This document shows positions 12,433-12,837 of a stretch of 12,837 nucleotides of DNA, piece after piece. Both the position numbers and the translations under genes were made by a program. The number at the start of each line of letters is the position of its first letter. The stretch's first letter is position 1. Under the pieces are notes generated by a model. That model saw only the letters and a list, made by a program, of their open reading frames with translations, searched no databases and was not told where the DNA came from. The DNA comes from Planctomycetota bacterium (lineage in GTDB: Bacteria > Planctomycetota > SZUA-567), in the NCBI GenBank assembly GCA_020860865.1, contig JAJBTL010000440.1, positions 1,921 through 14,757 on the forward strand. Reading direction: 5' to 3'.

Positions 12433-12837
12433 ATGTACCACACCGTCGTCGCCATCGACCTGGAAACGTCCGGAGCCGATCCGTTTCGCGACCGCATTAT
12501 CGAAGTCGGCGCCCTCGTCATCGAGGACGGCATGCCGACGCGGGAATTTTCCGAACTGGTCAATCCCGGCCTGCAACTGTCGAACGCGATCATTAAACTC
12601 ACCGGCATCACCCAGGACATGCTGGAAACGGCCCGGGACGCCGACGCCGTCCTATCGGACTTCCTCGCCTGGCTGCCGGAAGACGCCCTCTGCATCGCCC
12701 ATAACGCCGCCTTTGACCGGCAATTTCTCCGCACCGCCACCCGGGAGAAATTCCGCCATTCCGTCCTGGACACGGTCGAACTGTCCCGGATCTGTTTTCC
12801 GAATCTGCCAAGCCACAGCCTCGCCGTCCTTTCGGAG
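12433..12837 (+). CDS. DEDDh (DnaQ-like) 3'-5' exonuclease domain, 3'-truncated by window edge
   Basis: Start of a protein with a DnaQ-type exonuclease fold; 135 residues are visible and the frame is open at the right edge. Exo I is AIDLETSG with catalytic D9 and E11. Exo II is AHNAAFDRQFL with D95. LTGIT near 56-60 and LDTVELSR near 112-119 are typical of the family. The Exo III region (H-x4-D) would fall just beyond the window; PSHSLAVLSE at the end leads into it. AAGGG sits 4 nt before ATG 12433. The same N-terminal domain occurs in DNA polymerase III epsilon, PolC, stand-alone exonucleases and DinG-type helicases, so the full product cannot be decided here. It follows the ParA terminator and so is probably a separate transcription unit. 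Confidence 0.88.
   Translation, partial: MYHTVVAIDLETSGADPFRDRIIEVGALVIEDGMPTREFSELVNPGLQLSNAIIKLTGITQDMLETARDADAVLSDFLAWLPEDALCIAHNAAFDRQFLRTATREKFRHSVLDTVELSRICFPNLPSHSLAVLSE

Noticed and set aside
1..12837. CRISPR array, tRNA, rRNA, insertion sequence or prophage genes
   Set aside because: I looked for regularly spaced repeats, cloverleaf patterns, transposase or integrase motifs and phage structural genes and found none.

Overview
Organism. From about position 905 rightwards the DNA is GC-rich, with strongly C-ending codons (GCC, GTC, CTC, ATC) and heavy use of CGG for Arg and CCG for Pro. A predicted lipoprotein, quinolinate synthase, a CitA/DcuS-type sensor kinase and an OFA-type transporter point to a bacterium, probably with a Gram-negative envelope. 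The phylum cannot be fixed from this window. The genes are mostly housekeeping or metabolic, with no phage, IS element, CRISPR array, tRNA or rRNA seen.

Layout. (1) Positions 1-910: a clearly AT-richer block with a SAM-dependent methyltransferase cut by the left edge. It looks like the end of an acquired or surface-polysaccharide-type locus. (2) 911-3180, minus strand: a two-component pair (DNA-binding response regulator and CitA/DcuS-like membrane kinase) with overlapping stop and start, driven by a promoter that would give a leaderless or nearly leaderless kinase mRNA. (3) 3264-5998, plus strand, divergent from the kinase: a FabI-like SDR behind a leader with a terminator-like hairpin, then an OFA-family MFS transporter closely followed by a PaaI-type hotdog thioesterase. 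(4) 6045-6525: a near-consensus promoter, a long structured leader with a 9-bp dyad, and a small lipoprotein. (5) 6730-7535: a LOG/TIGR00730 protein ending in a good intrinsic terminator. (6) 7545-10973: promoter with a dyad at the start site, a soluble sensor kinase, nadA (2-nt gap), YggS/YggS-like PLP protein (1-nt overlap) and proC. (7) 10974-11338: a regulatory-looking stretch (competing stem pairings, a promoter followed at once by an intrinsic terminator) and a 48-residue ORF resembling an antitoxin tail. (8) 11404-12401: a ParA-type ATPase with its own terminator. (9) 12433-end: the start of a DEDDh (DnaQ-like) 3'-5' exonuclease.

How the parts may work together. The two-component pair, OFA transporter and thioesterase could form an organic-acid sensing and uptake module, but no ligand is proven. 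The kinase-nadA-yggS-proC run joins NAD synthesis, PLP homeostasis and proline synthesis with a kinase that has no adjacent regulator. No clearly new multi-gene system stands out. The best candidates for novelty are the orphan 48-residue protein with its short promoter-terminator unit, the nadA-linked soluble kinase, the orphan ParA, and the FabI-like enzyme with an altered active-site segment. Every intergenic stretch is shorter than 300 bases.
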